DNA of 64,000 bases, taken from a virus. Of the stretch, positions 32,930-40,114 are shown piece after piece. The stretch is taken from positions 1 through 64,000 of IMG/VR virus record IMGVR_UViG_3300021960_000046; one strand, given 5' to 3'. Both the position numbers and the translations under genes were made by a program. Positions within the stretch are counted from its first letter, which is position 1, and the number at the start of each line of letters is the position of its first letter. Under the pieces are notes generated by a model, which saw nothing but the letters and a program-made list of their open reading frames with translations, was not told the DNA's origin and made no database searches.

Positions 32930-33169
32930 TTAGTCTTTCTTAGTTACAAATGAATATAACTCAGCAGCCTGTTTCATCACCTCGGTTGGTGAATACATTT
33001 TAGGCAAATACTTTTCAGTATATTCAGTTATATCTTTGTTTGCTTCTTTTACTTTGTTTAGATTTTCATAAAAGATACCAACTTGTGTATCATATGCTTT
33101 ATCTAACATTTCTTTAGCCATTGCTAAAGTATCGAAACGAATTTCGAATGGGTTTTTTCCACTTGACAT
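32930..33169 (-). CDS. Small helical conserved protein, 79 aa
   Basis: The ATG at 33167-33169 has AAGGAG upstream, so I use it rather than a longer frame. The product (MSSGKNPFEIRFDTLAMAKE...) is helical, with a Tyr/Glu-rich middle and 'MYSPTEVMKQAAELYSFVTKK' at the end. The 'NPFEIRFDTLAMAKEMLD' segment recurs in marine T4-like phages next to gp45. Function unknown. Confidence 0.6.
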   Translation of the reverse strand: MSSGKNPFEIRFDTLAMAKEMLDKAYDTQVGIFYENLNKVKEANKDITEYTEKYLPKMYSPTEVMKQAAELYSFVTKKD

Positions 33170-33202
33170 AATTTTCTCCTTTGTGTCTGTGTTGTGTGTT
33201 AA

Positions 33203-33225
33203 GGTGGCGGAATATTCCCGCCACC
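33203..33225 (-). terminator. Stable hairpin between hsp20-like gene and 33169 gene
   Basis: GGTGGCGG (33203-33210) pairs perfectly with CCGCCACC (33218-33225) around AATATTC, right after the Hsp20 stop. There is no T-tract on the minus strand, so it may be a 3' stabiliser or factor-dependent terminator. Confidence 0.5.
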
Positions 33226-33242
33226 AATATATATCCAATTAA

Positions 33243-33686
33243 CTATTTAACTTCAATAGTCTTTGGTTGTTTGTGTTCTGGAATAATTCTTTCCAAAGAC
33301 ACTTTTAAAAGGCCGTCTTTTAGTTCGGCACCTTTAACTTCAACATCATCAGCGATTGTAAAAGCTTTAGAGAAATATCTTTTAGCGATACCCTTATGGA
33401 TAACACCATCTTCCTCGTTATCTTCTTTTTCTTCTTTGATTGATTTGATAGTTAATACACCATCTTCCAAAGATACATCAATATCTTTTTTAGAATAACC
33501 TGCTAATGCAAGTTCAACATCATAGGTATTTTTACCTGTCTTTACAATGTTGTATGGTGGGAAATTAGGGACAGAAAGTCCTCTAAAGTCGTCTTCAAAC
33601 ATTCTTTCGAAATGGTCAAAGACATTATCAAAACCGATTGTTACCGGTCTTAATTGATTGAATATACTTAGTGCTTTGTTTGTCAT
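33243..33686 (-). CDS. Small heat-shock protein Hsp20
   Basis: The 147-aa protein contains an alpha-crystallin domain (residues about 40-135): 'YNIVKTGKNTYDVELALAGY', 'DIDVSLEDGVLTIKS' and the conserved end 'AELKDGLLKVSLERIIPE' with G-x-L. Hsp20 holds unfolding proteins. Phage copies may aid capsid assembly or infection under stress. An exact TATAAATA late promoter lies about 70 nt upstream (33755-33762). A GGAGG ribosome site precedes the ATG. Confidence 0.9.
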   Translation of the reverse strand: MTNKALSIFNQLRPVTIGFDNVFDHFERMFEDDFRGLSVPNFPPYNIVKTGKNTYDVELALAGYSKKDIDVSLEDGVLTIKSIKEEKEDNEEDGVIHKGIAKRYFSKAFTIADDVEVKGAELKDGLLKVSLERIIPEHKQPKTIEVK

Positions 33687-33754
33687 ACAAACCTCCTTTT
33701 ATTAAGCAAAGTTTATTGTTATTAAATGAAAGCCCATTATGGCACTTTCACATT

Positions 33755-33762
33755 TATTTATA
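33755..33762 (-). promoter_or_regulatory. T4-type late promoter (TATAAATA) of hsp20
   Basis: Exact octamer on the minus strand in the 88-bp gap upstream of the Hsp20 gene. Confidence 0.65.
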
Positions 33763-33774
33763 TAGGTATTCATT

Positions 33775-34008
33775 TTAAAATGTCAACCCATAATGTATAA
33801 TTAATCCTACACCAAGAATTACTATCTGTGGTGTAAAATTGAGAAGAATACTCTTCTCTTGCCATTTGATACCCACATAGGTCCATAGAATAGCACCTAA
33901 CATGTGTACTATGACATTATAAGGGTATGCTTCTGGTATTGTGTGTAATGCTATCGCTATTAATATAGTCGAAGCAGCCACATACTTTATAATATTCACC
34001 ATTTTCAT
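33775..34008 (-). CDS. Small membrane protein, 77 aa
   Basis: The protein has three hydrophobic segments (residues about 8-24, 31-47 and 58-74) with few charges between, so it is an integral membrane protein. A GAGGAT site fits better with the second ATG (34000-34002, MVNIIKYV). No family is recognised with certainty. It is the gene directly downstream of the candidate structured RNA. Confidence 0.6.
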   Translation of the reverse strand: MKMVNIIKYVAASTILIAIALHTIPEAYPYNVIVHMLGAILWTYVGIKWQEKSILLNFTPQIVILGVGLIIHYGLTF

Positions 34009-34020
34009 ATCCTCATATAA

Positions 34021-34376
34021 GTGGTAGTTTCGGTTTAGGGTCTTAAACTACCAAAGAGAGCCGCAGCTTTAGTTTGGAGATTATAGAGGTGAAACTAAGC
34101 GCAAATGCTAAAACCCCTCTGTATCTGGTAGTGGTAGGCCTCACCCACTTTTACCCTAGTATCTACTTAAAGACACATTTCCCGAGGTCACGCTAGCGAC
34201 CTTTTACGGCTACGAAGGCCAATGGACCAGATAAGGTGGTAGTTTTGATAAAGCAGACTACCAACTGCTGACTATTCGGATTGAACCGAGGCGTCACCCC
34301 TTCCATCGCTGGAGGTCTTACGAATTGCCTCCACATACTATTTATTACACTTCACGGCACAGCAGATGGAACGAAA
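34021..34376 (-). ncRNA. Candidate structured RNA with two pseudoknots
   Basis: This 350-nt stretch has no ORF and a hand-counted G+C near 46%, far above its surroundings. Complementary segments on the minus strand are: 34360-34371 with 34301-34311 (11 bp, one bulge); an 8-bp long-range helix 34226-34233 with 34122-34129, extended by 34216-34220 with 34137-34141; and a closing 8-bp hairpin 34045-34052/34023-34030. One H-type pseudoknot uses 34265-34269/34252-34256 and 34257-34262/34238-34243. A second uses 34116-34120/34085-34089 and 34092-34100/34066-34075. It follows bS21. No tag reading frame, acceptor stem with CCA, RNase P or intron signature is seen. Confidence 0.55.
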
Positions 34377-34382
34377 TCTCTA

Positions 34383-34586
34383 TTATTTCATTCTTTCAAG
34401 TTTAGCTAATCGCTTTTTAGTATTTTTAATACCTTGCTTCTTAGCCTCTCTACGAATTTCTGAAGGTTTCATATAGTATTGTCTATCTCTAATTTCTTTG
34501 ATAAGACCCTCTTTCTGAACCTTTCTTTTAAGAACACGCATAGCCTGTTCTAAATTGCCATTTCTTACTTTTATTTCTATCGCCAA
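34383..34586 (-). CDS. rpsU: Ribosomal protein bS21
   Basis: The 67-aa product (MAIEIKVRNGNLEQAMRVLK...) aligns over its length with bS21: basic, with 'KRKVQKEGL', 'REAKKQGIKNTKKRLAKLER' and the SEIRREAKKQ block. bS21 sits near the anti-Shine-Dalgarno end of 16S rRNA and influences initiation; phage copies are known in marine viruses and may bias host ribosomes to phage mRNAs. The in-frame start is TTG (34584-34586), with AAAGG 13-17 nt upstream. A terminator lies directly upstream. Confidence 0.88.
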   Translation of the reverse strand: MAIEIKVRNGNLEQAMRVLKRKVQKEGLIKEIRDRQYYMKPSEIRREAKKQGIKNTKKRLAKLERMK

Positions 34587-34613
34587 ATTATACTTTAACC
34601 TTTCTTGTCCTTT

Positions 34614-34651
34614 TCAAAAAAGTGGTGGTAGGGACACTACCCCCTACCACC
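34614..34651 (-). terminator. Intrinsic terminator after the MoxR-like gene
   Basis: A 10-bp perfect stem (34624-34633 with 34642-34651, GGTGGTAGGG type) followed on the minus strand by ACTTTTTTG. A further 6-bp hairpin CTTCGC/GCGAAG sits at 34668-34684. Confidence 0.8.
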
Positions 34652-34693
34652 GTTTCGAAAGGACACTCTTCGCTTAATGCGAAGAATTGAGTA

Positions 34694-35890
34694 TTAGATA
34701 ACCTCTTGGTCATCTGAGGACTCCTCCTCACTCATTTGGGAAGCAATATCAGATTGTCTTTGCTGTTCTGCTATCTGCTCAGCAGTAGCACCAGCGTCAA
34801 CTTTCTGGTATAGTTCCATAAATGAATTCTTTGTATCATCATCAAATCTGTTTGTACACACTTCAATAGCTTTCATTTTGTTATTGAAGATAGCAAACGC
34901 TTGAATGATATGTACTAACCTTCTGGTTGAAATAATCTCATCAACACCACCATCAAAGTAGGTTTTTCTGATTACATCAGCCCAAGTTACCAACTTATTA
35001 CAAAAGTCTTTGTCTTTTTTACCAGACTTTTCTAAAGTATTGATAAGGATTTTCTCCTCAACCTTAGCAGTTGGATACTTTTGTTCAAAGGTAATTGGAA
35101 ATCTTTCCAAGAACGCCTCGTTCAATACATTAGTACCGATAAACTTACCATCATCACTACCTTGACCTTTTGTATTGGCAGTAGCAATGACATTGAAACC
35201 ATCAGCAGGTTTCACAAACTTGTTAATCTTTTTAACAAAGACACCAGAGCCTTCTAAGATTGGTTGTAAACACATAATCTTATTAGACGCAAGGTCAATC
35301 TCATCAAGTAACAAGACAGCGCCTCTTTCCATGGCTTCGATAACAGGACCATTTTGCCATACGGTCTGACCGTCTTTAAGTCTGTAACCACCTAAAAGGT
35401 CGTCTTCATCTGTCTCAATGGTAATGTTAACCCTAATAAGTTCTCTCTTATTCTCGGCACAAGCCTGAGTAACACCCATTGTCTTACCATTACCAGACAA
35501 ACCAGTAATGAAGATTGGATAAAACATTCCAGATTTAACAATCTGTTTAACATCTGGATAGTTACCAAATGAAACGAATACTGGATCCTTTTTAGGAACA
35601 ATATCGCCTGTTAGTGAAGACACAACATAAGCCGCCTCATAATTTTTTTGACTTTCTGGTGCCAAAATCTTTTCAGCAACCGGAGTAGTCTCACCAACTC
35701 CTTCACCATCAACTGGTAGTTTGAACATAGACTTACCAATTTTGTAGTCTGAGTTCTTAATCAACCATTGAGGTGCATATTTACAGCCAAACTTTTTGTT
35801 GGCTTCTTTAAGTTGTTGAACCGTTAACTCGGCAGTACCGAATTTTTGAACGGCATAATCAACAAACTCTTTTTGTTTAGTATTTAACAT
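34694..35890 (-). CDS. MoxR/CobS-like AAA+ ATPase
   Basis: The 398-aa protein has Walker A 'FITGLSGNGKTMGVTQACAE', Walker B 'VLLLDEIDLAS', sensor-1 'NVIATANTKGQG' and sensor-2 region 'EIISTRRLVHIIQAF'. This is the layout of MoxR-family ATPases including cobaltochelatase CobS. N-terminal residues 1-90 form a small helical domain. The partner VWA protein is encoded immediately upstream in transcription. Such pairs remodel protein complexes or insert metals. Cobalamin synthesis is unlikely to be the phage role. Confidence 0.8.
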   Translation of the reverse strand: MLNTKQKEFVDYAVQKFGTAELTVQQLKEANKKFGCKYAPQWLIKNSDYKIGKSMFKLPVDGEGVGETTPVAEKILAPESQKNYEAAYVVSSLTGDIVPKKDPVFVSFGNYPDVKQIVKSGMFYPIFITGLSGNGKTMGVTQACAENKRELIRVNITIETDEDDLLGGYRLKDGQTVWQNGPVIEAMERGAVLLLDEIDLASNKIMCLQPILEGSGVFVKKINKFVKPADGFNVIATANTKGQGSDDGKFIGTNVLNEAFLERFPITFEQKYPTAKVEEKILINTLEKSGKKDKDFCNKLVTWADVIRKTYFDGGVDEIISTRRLVHIIQAFAIFNNKMKAIEVCTNRFDDDTKNSFMELYQKVDAGATAEQIAEQQRQSDIASQMSEEESSDDQEVI

Positions 35891-35937
35891 AGTGTATGTC
35901 CTTTCATATTTAAGTTAATTTCTCACTTTATGGGTCC

Positions 35938-35966
35938 ATCCTACAGGAGTTTCCTGAAAATGGCAA
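35938..35966 (-). promoter_or_regulatory. Sigma-70-like promoter of the MoxR-like gene
   Basis: TTGCCA (35961-35966), 17-bp spacer, TAGGAT (35938-35943), followed by GGAC and preceded by A-tracts. The element CCTGTAGGATGGAC is repeated upstream of the partner gene (38325-38353). Confidence 0.75.
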
Positions 35967-36036
35967 CCATTATTTTCACTTTTTTTCAACTTTTTTTTCG
36001 TTGCCAGGTGTGACTTTCCAAGGTGCGACATCCTGT

Positions 36037-38295
36037 CTATGCAACCTCCGCTATAAATTTGTTTAAAATCACTCTGGAAACCAATCTATTTTGCATTGCT
36101 TTACCAAACATTCTCTTAAACTCACCAACGGTTTCTTTTTTAATTTCAGTATCAGACATATCAAAGTTCTCAACTTTAAGTCTTTTACCATCTAGTAAAA
36201 AGTATTTGTTATAACCAGGTTTGTCAACAGCAATGGCCTTGTTTTTGGTCATTTCTTTTCTGGCTAATTCAGTTTTTCTACTTCTTTCCATATAGTCTTT
36301 GCCTTCCATATACTTCTCAATATCCCACCTTTTAACTCTTTTAAGGATAAAGAAACCAAGTATGTTACAATCATATTTGTTTTTAATCATGGTCAACAAC
36401 TTGTCTGTTAAATCATAGTAACTATCTAATACAATCTTATTTTTACCACTTTGCAACACGGCTGTTTTATCATAATCAACCACACTTGATTTGTACCATT
36501 CATCACTACCAATCTCTGCTGGGTTATACATTTGCTTTCTAAAGCTGTTTGCCCCACCATCTGTTAAGGTAATAAAGGTCATTTTCTCAATACCATATTT
36601 GTCTTTGAACATTGGTATCAATTCATTACAAAACACCAACGCTTCGTTAAGTGGTGTATTACCTAAGTACAATGCATTAGGAACACCAAAACTATTGTAT
36701 CTAGCCATTCTTAAATCACTATCAAAATCTTTTTGATAACAATAATTAGCATTGTAATATTGTGCCATGTGGTACATATACATACCTGCTAATTCAAATT
36801 CTTTCTTAGTCATTCTGTGACTAAAGCAATTAACTAGATTGAAGTTCTCAAACGACCAATCACCTTCTTTGTAGTTAAATGACTTTTCTTGTTTATCACT
36901 TCTCTCACTAGTAAAGAAATAAACTTCAAAAGGAATATTTACTTTTCTAACAAACTCTACAAGGTTAAGTAATTGCTCAACGGTATTCATTAGAGTATCA
37001 CTCATAGAACCAGACCAATCAAGTAACATCATCATACCGTGGTTTTTACCATCAGGTATAATAGTCAATTTCTTAAAGATATCATCTGAGTATTTGTAAC
37101 TAGGTAGTTTTAAAGGGTCAATAATACCTGTCTTATCTGTTTGTGCTCTCTTGTAAGCAGTAGCAGCTTTCTTCATCTCAAACTCTTTAACAAGATACAT
37201 AACCGTTTTCTTGTTTTCTTTTTGAAACTTTTTAAATGTATCTTTTAACCATGACATATATGGCACATCTTCATAATTGTATGCTCTATGTCTAATTCTT
37301 TCTTCTTGCATTAATTGAAGAAACTTTTTGTAAGTAAAGATAGATTTAAGATTTGCTTTTGGTATAGAACCGTAAGTGAAACCTTTTGTCTTACTATCAA
37401 GTAGTTCTGATTTCTTTTCTTCGTAAGCTTGGTCAGTTACAGCTTTTAAAAGTTTGTTAGATGGTGTGCCATCTGAACCTTTACCGTATTGACCAGGTTC
37501 ACCAGTTTTTTCTTCTTTATTTTCTGTTTTTTCTTCTTGTGTACTAGATGAATTTTCATTAGCAGGTTTTTCATCATCTGCTTTTTCATCACCAAAGTTA
37601 TTGAAATCATTTTTTTCATCTGATTGGTCGTTATCATCAGCACTATCAAACTCATCTTCAAAGTCATCTTCATTACCAAGTTCATAAGTTTTAACAATAG
37701 ATAACTCATCAAAGTTAGGAAGTTTTTGCATTTCCTCAACTTGTTCTTTCTGCCATGCTAACATCTCTTTAGCAAGTGAAAGTACATCATCAAAGGTAGT
37801 CACTTGGTCAACTTTAGCCAACCAGTTATTATCTTGGTCGTTAAATGAAAAAGGTAGTCTGTTAAGTGATTTACTTCTTAGATTAATCTTGTCGATAATC
37901 ATTAAGTCTGTATTGATATCTTTACCATAAAGACCAAAGAAGTTCTTTTTTTCTAAGATATCAAAACCGTTTAGGTAGTTTTTAACTACACCAGGATATT
38001 TTGCTTGAATTAATTTGTCAATTCTTGTGTCTTCGATAACATTGACATATGACCTTAGTTCTTGGTCAGTAATGCCTTCCCATTCTTCATAAGGTGTATA
38101 TAATGCGTGTGAACATTCGTGTGCTATAAGCATGTCATAGACATCACCAGATTGTTCTTTGAAAATTGGTAGGGTTAGAATTCTGTTTTTGACATCAAAA
38201 GAAGCAGTCGCAACTTTGTCGTGTCTAACGGTAATATTTTCGTTTGCTAGAAGTTTAGCGAGATTACTCTTAACTTCTAAATTTATAGTGTTCAT
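36037..38295 (-). CDS. CobT-like VWA protein with HExxH zincin-like domain
   Basis: I choose ATG 38293-38295 (MNTINLEVKSNLAKLLANEN), which has AAAGGACA upstream. The N-terminal part contains 'DMLIAHECSHALYTPYEEWE' near residue 65, an H-E-x-x-H zinc-protease motif. An acidic, Asn/Glu-rich linker (about 205-265) and a coiled region follow. The von Willebrand A domain near residue 410 has the MIDAS D-W-S-G-S-M-S and 'FITLTDGGANS'. VWA proteins of this kind act with MoxR ATPases such as the one next door. Substrate unknown. Confidence 0.75.
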   Translation of the reverse strand: MNTINLEVKSNLAKLLANENITVRHDKVATASFDVKNRILTLPIFKEQSGDVYDMLIAHECSHALYTPYEEWEGITDQELRSYVNVIEDTRIDKLIQAKYPGVVKNYLNGFDILEKKNFFGLYGKDINTDLMIIDKINLRSKSLNRLPFSFNDQDNNWLAKVDQVTTFDDVLSLAKEMLAWQKEQVEEMQKLPNFDELSIVKTYELGNEDDFEDEFDSADDNDQSDEKNDFNNFGDEKADDEKPANENSSSTQEEKTENKEEKTGEPGQYGKGSDGTPSNKLLKAVTDQAYEEKKSELLDSKTKGFTYGSIPKANLKSIFTYKKFLQLMQEERIRHRAYNYEDVPYMSWLKDTFKKFQKENKKTVMYLVKEFEMKKAATAYKRAQTDKTGIIDPLKLPSYKYSDDIFKKLTIIPDGKNHGMMMLLDWSGSMSDTLMNTVEQLLNLVEFVRKVNIPFEVYFFTSERSDKQEKSFNYKEGDWSFENFNLVNCFSHRMTKKEFELAGMYMYHMAQYYNANYCYQKDFDSDLRMARYNSFGVPNALYLGNTPLNEALVFCNELIPMFKDKYGIEKMTFITLTDGGANSFRKQMYNPAEIGSDEWYKSSVVDYDKTAVLQSGKNKIVLDSYYDLTDKLLTMIKNKYDCNILGFFILKRVKRWDIEKYMEGKDYMERSRKTELARKEMTKNKAIAVDKPGYNKYFLLDGKRLKVENFDMSDTEIKKETVGEFKRMFGKAMQNRLVSRVILNKFIAEVA

Positions 38296-38324
38296 ATTAG
38301 TGTCCTTTTTCATCATATGTGTCC

Positions 38325-38353
38325 ATCCTACAGGCCTTTTCCATATAAGTCAA
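38325..38353 (-). promoter_or_regulatory. Sigma-70-like promoter of the VWA gene
   Basis: TTGACT (38348-38353), 17-bp spacer, TAGGAT (38325-38330). The first in-frame ATG of the longer frame lies near +1, which supports the downstream start at 38295. Confidence 0.75.
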
Positions 38354-38391
38354 GCGTTTTTGTGATTTTTTTTTAATTTTTTTTCAACAAA

Positions 38392-38414
38392 AAACCCTTA
38401 TAGGACAAGGGTTT
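38392..38414 (-). terminator. Intrinsic terminator after the NTase-cupin gene
   Basis: AAACCCTT (38392-38399) pairs with AAGGGTTT (38407-38414), and T-rich sequence follows on the minus strand. A second stem (AGCTG.GCG/CGC.CAGCT, 38419-38440) overlaps the stop codon. Confidence 0.85.
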
Positions 38415-38438
38415 ATGTAGCTGCGTCAAATCGCACAG

Positions 38439-39218
38439 CTAATTTATTGTATTTTTTCGCTCAATATCGTCTTCCGAGCAGTCCGTTCCATACTGGATTT
38501 CGATAATTTTAAGTGGTATATGTTCTTCATTACATAACTGGTGCCATTCACCTCTCTCTATATGTAAGTTATCAAACATTTTATACTCACCTAGTAGTTC
38601 TAAATCTGTGTTACTATTGATTGTATAGACGGTGGCCACACCTTTACTGATAAACCAATGTTCTGACCTATCTTTATGTTTTTGCATAGATAGTCTTTCG
38701 CCAGGCATTACAACTAATTCTTTTACTTTAACTACATTGAGTTCATTATGTATAACTCTATAATATCCCCACGGTCTTTCGGTCTGGTTTGTAGCCCATT
38801 TCTCTAAAATGCTTGATGAGGAGTTACGCTTCTCCGTACCTCCTACACCAAAAGCAAAGGTAATCCAGTCATCTGATTGGAAATACTTCTCTTCAGGTAT
38901 GTTCTCGGCAGTTCTATCACCACCATTGGCAAAGATAATGTGTGCTTTAGGGTAAAATCTTTTGACTTTTAGAATACACTCAATGGCCGTACCGTCCCAA
39001 TCATCAAACGGTATTACATTGTGTACAAACGATAGGTTTTCTACAACCTTTTCTCGTTCATAGAAAGGCATAAAGTATTTGCCTTTCTTTTCTTTTAACC
39101 AATTGTCTGAGTTAAGTCCTACAATCAAATGGTCGCCTAAGGCGGCGGCACATTTCAGGTACTCTATATGTCCTGAATGTAAAGGGTCAAAACCGCCAGT
39201 TGCAATGACTACTTTCAT
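38439..39218 (-). CDS. Cytidylyltransferase-cupin fusion (sugar-nucleotide type)
   Basis: Residues 1-130 are a nucleotidyltransferase (VVIATGGFDPLHSGHIEYLK with H-S-G-H, VGLNSDNWLKEKKG) of the RfaE/TagD kind. Residues about 140-259 form a mannose-6-phosphate-isomerase type II cupin: 'RPWGYYRVI', 'VMPGERLSMQKHKDRSEHWF', 'IERGEWHQLCN'. The combination suggests synthesis of an activated sugar or alditol, for example to change the host surface or decorate DNA; no substrate can be named. Ends with an intrinsic terminator. Overlaps the MazG gene by 4 nt. Confidence 0.7.
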   Translation of the reverse strand: MKVVIATGGFDPLHSGHIEYLKCAAALGDHLIVGLNSDNWLKEKKGKYFMPFYEREKVVENLSFVHNVIPFDDWDGTAIECILKVKRFYPKAHIIFANGGDRTAENIPEEKYFQSDDWITFAFGVGGTEKRNSSSSILEKWATNQTERPWGYYRVIHNELNVVKVKELVVMPGERLSMQKHKDRSEHWFISKGVATVYTINSNTDLELLGEYKMFDNLHIERGEWHQLCNEEHIPLKIIEIQYGTDCSEDDIERKNTIN

Positions 39219-39538
39219 CTATTGTCACCATTGCCACCGATAACACCTCGGTTCATTCGGTCTTGTAATTTAACTATATTGTTGTCAGCAATAGTTTGGA
39301 GGTCGCAGCCAATATCATCAGCCAATACAGCGATATACCACAGGCAATCGCCAATTTCAGCGGATATCTCTTTACGATAATCTTTATTCTTCTCATATCC
39401 ATCTCTTATTAATTTTTTAACTTTGTTCGCCACTTCGCCTGCTTCACCGGCAAGTCCTAACGCTGGATATAAAATCTGGTGTTTCTTGTCGTAGATAGCC
39501 GTTGTCTTGGCCATTTCTTGGTACTCATTGAAATTCAT
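39215..39538 (-). CDS. mazG: MazG-like nucleotide pyrophosphohydrolase
   Basis: The 107-aa protein has the MazG core: 'LAGEAGEVANKVKKLIRDG' (E-x2-E) and 'EISAEIGDCLWYIAVLADDI' (E-x3-D type), both binding Mg for hydrolysis of (d)NTP to (d)NMP. Phage MazG has been proposed to affect ppGpp or to sanitise dNTP pools. Single-domain length is typical for phages. Coupled to the downstream sugar-nucleotide gene. Confidence 0.8.
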   Translation of the reverse strand: MNFNEYQEMAKTTAIYDKKHQILYPALGLAGEAGEVANKVKKLIRDGYEKNKDYRKEISAEIGDCLWYIAVLADDIGCDLQTIADNNIVKLQDRMNRGVIGGNGDNR

Positions 39539-39550
39539 TTCTATTTAGTC

Positions 39551-40114
39551 CTAATTTGTTTTATACACATAACCCTCAGAAAGACCTAATTCTTTCCATG
39601 TACGATTACTTTCTTGTATATTTAAATCCGGATACACGCCATTGATTTTGTGGTATTCATCAACAAACTCTTTCTCTACCGTGTGAAAATCAATAGGTAT
39701 CTCCTTCTTGTATTTCTTACCATTGAATGTTGGTATCTCTACTTCAACAATCGGCAGTAGTAAAAAATAGACTTCTAACCTATTACCAGCAAGCAATTCT
39801 TGTTTCATATACTTACAGATTGCATAATTTCTCATACTCTCTGTCTTGCCAATATCGCCTCTGAAATAAGCCGAGATGGTCGCTTCGATACCGCCTTTGT
39901 CTTGCGAGCCACCAATCTTTACTATTTTACTATTGTTAGTTAAAATGTAAAGTCTTCCTCTTGGATTCTTTCTGTATTCTTTTAAACAAGTGGTGTTTAA
40001 TGATAACTTATTGTCGTTAAGGAATATCTCACCTAGTTTGACCCATTGAGATAAATCTAAACCATCAATAGAAGTTACTTCTTTGTAACCTAGCATTTCA
40101 GCTATCTTGTTCAT
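39551..40114 (-). CDS. GIY-YIG-like candidate, 187 aa
   Basis: After a helical N-terminus, residues about 50-85 read 'RGRLYILTNNSKIVKIGGSQ' and then Arg-containing helix material (ISAYFRGDIG). This resembles the compact GIY-YIG fold (strand, strand, K-I-G-x-S) found in nucleases, though the Tyr and Gly positions are not perfect. The C-terminal part has 'FHTVEKEFVDEYHKING', which could supply a Glu. The gene shares one base with the DUF4338-like gene upstream. Nuclease activity is a hypothesis. Confidence 0.45.
   Translation of the reverse strand: MNKIAEMLGYKEVTSIDGLDLSQWVKLGEIFLNDNKLSLNTTCLKEYRKNPRGRLYILTNNSKIVKIGGSQDKGGIEATISAYFRGDIGKTESMRNYAICKYMKQELLAGNRLEVYFLLLPIVEVEIPTFNGKKYKKEIPIDFHTVEKEFVDEYHKINGVYPDLNIQESNRTWKELGLSEGYVYKTN

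Noticed and set aside
34021-34376. tmRNA (one-piece or permuted) for the structured region
   Set aside because: There are pseudoknots and a CGGTTCAATCCG hairpin like a T-arm, but no acceptor stem with CCA, no resume codon and no tag ending in Ala-Ala before a stop. Left as unknown RNA.
34021-34376. Group I intron or RNase P RNA
   Set aside because: No P7/guanosine-binding core, no interrupted gene on either side, and no GAGGAAAGUC or ACAGAA signatures.
34694-38295. Cobalamin (CobS/CobT) biosynthesis function
   Set aside because: No CobN or other cobalamin genes are nearby; the MoxR-VWA pairing and the HExxH domain argue for another role.
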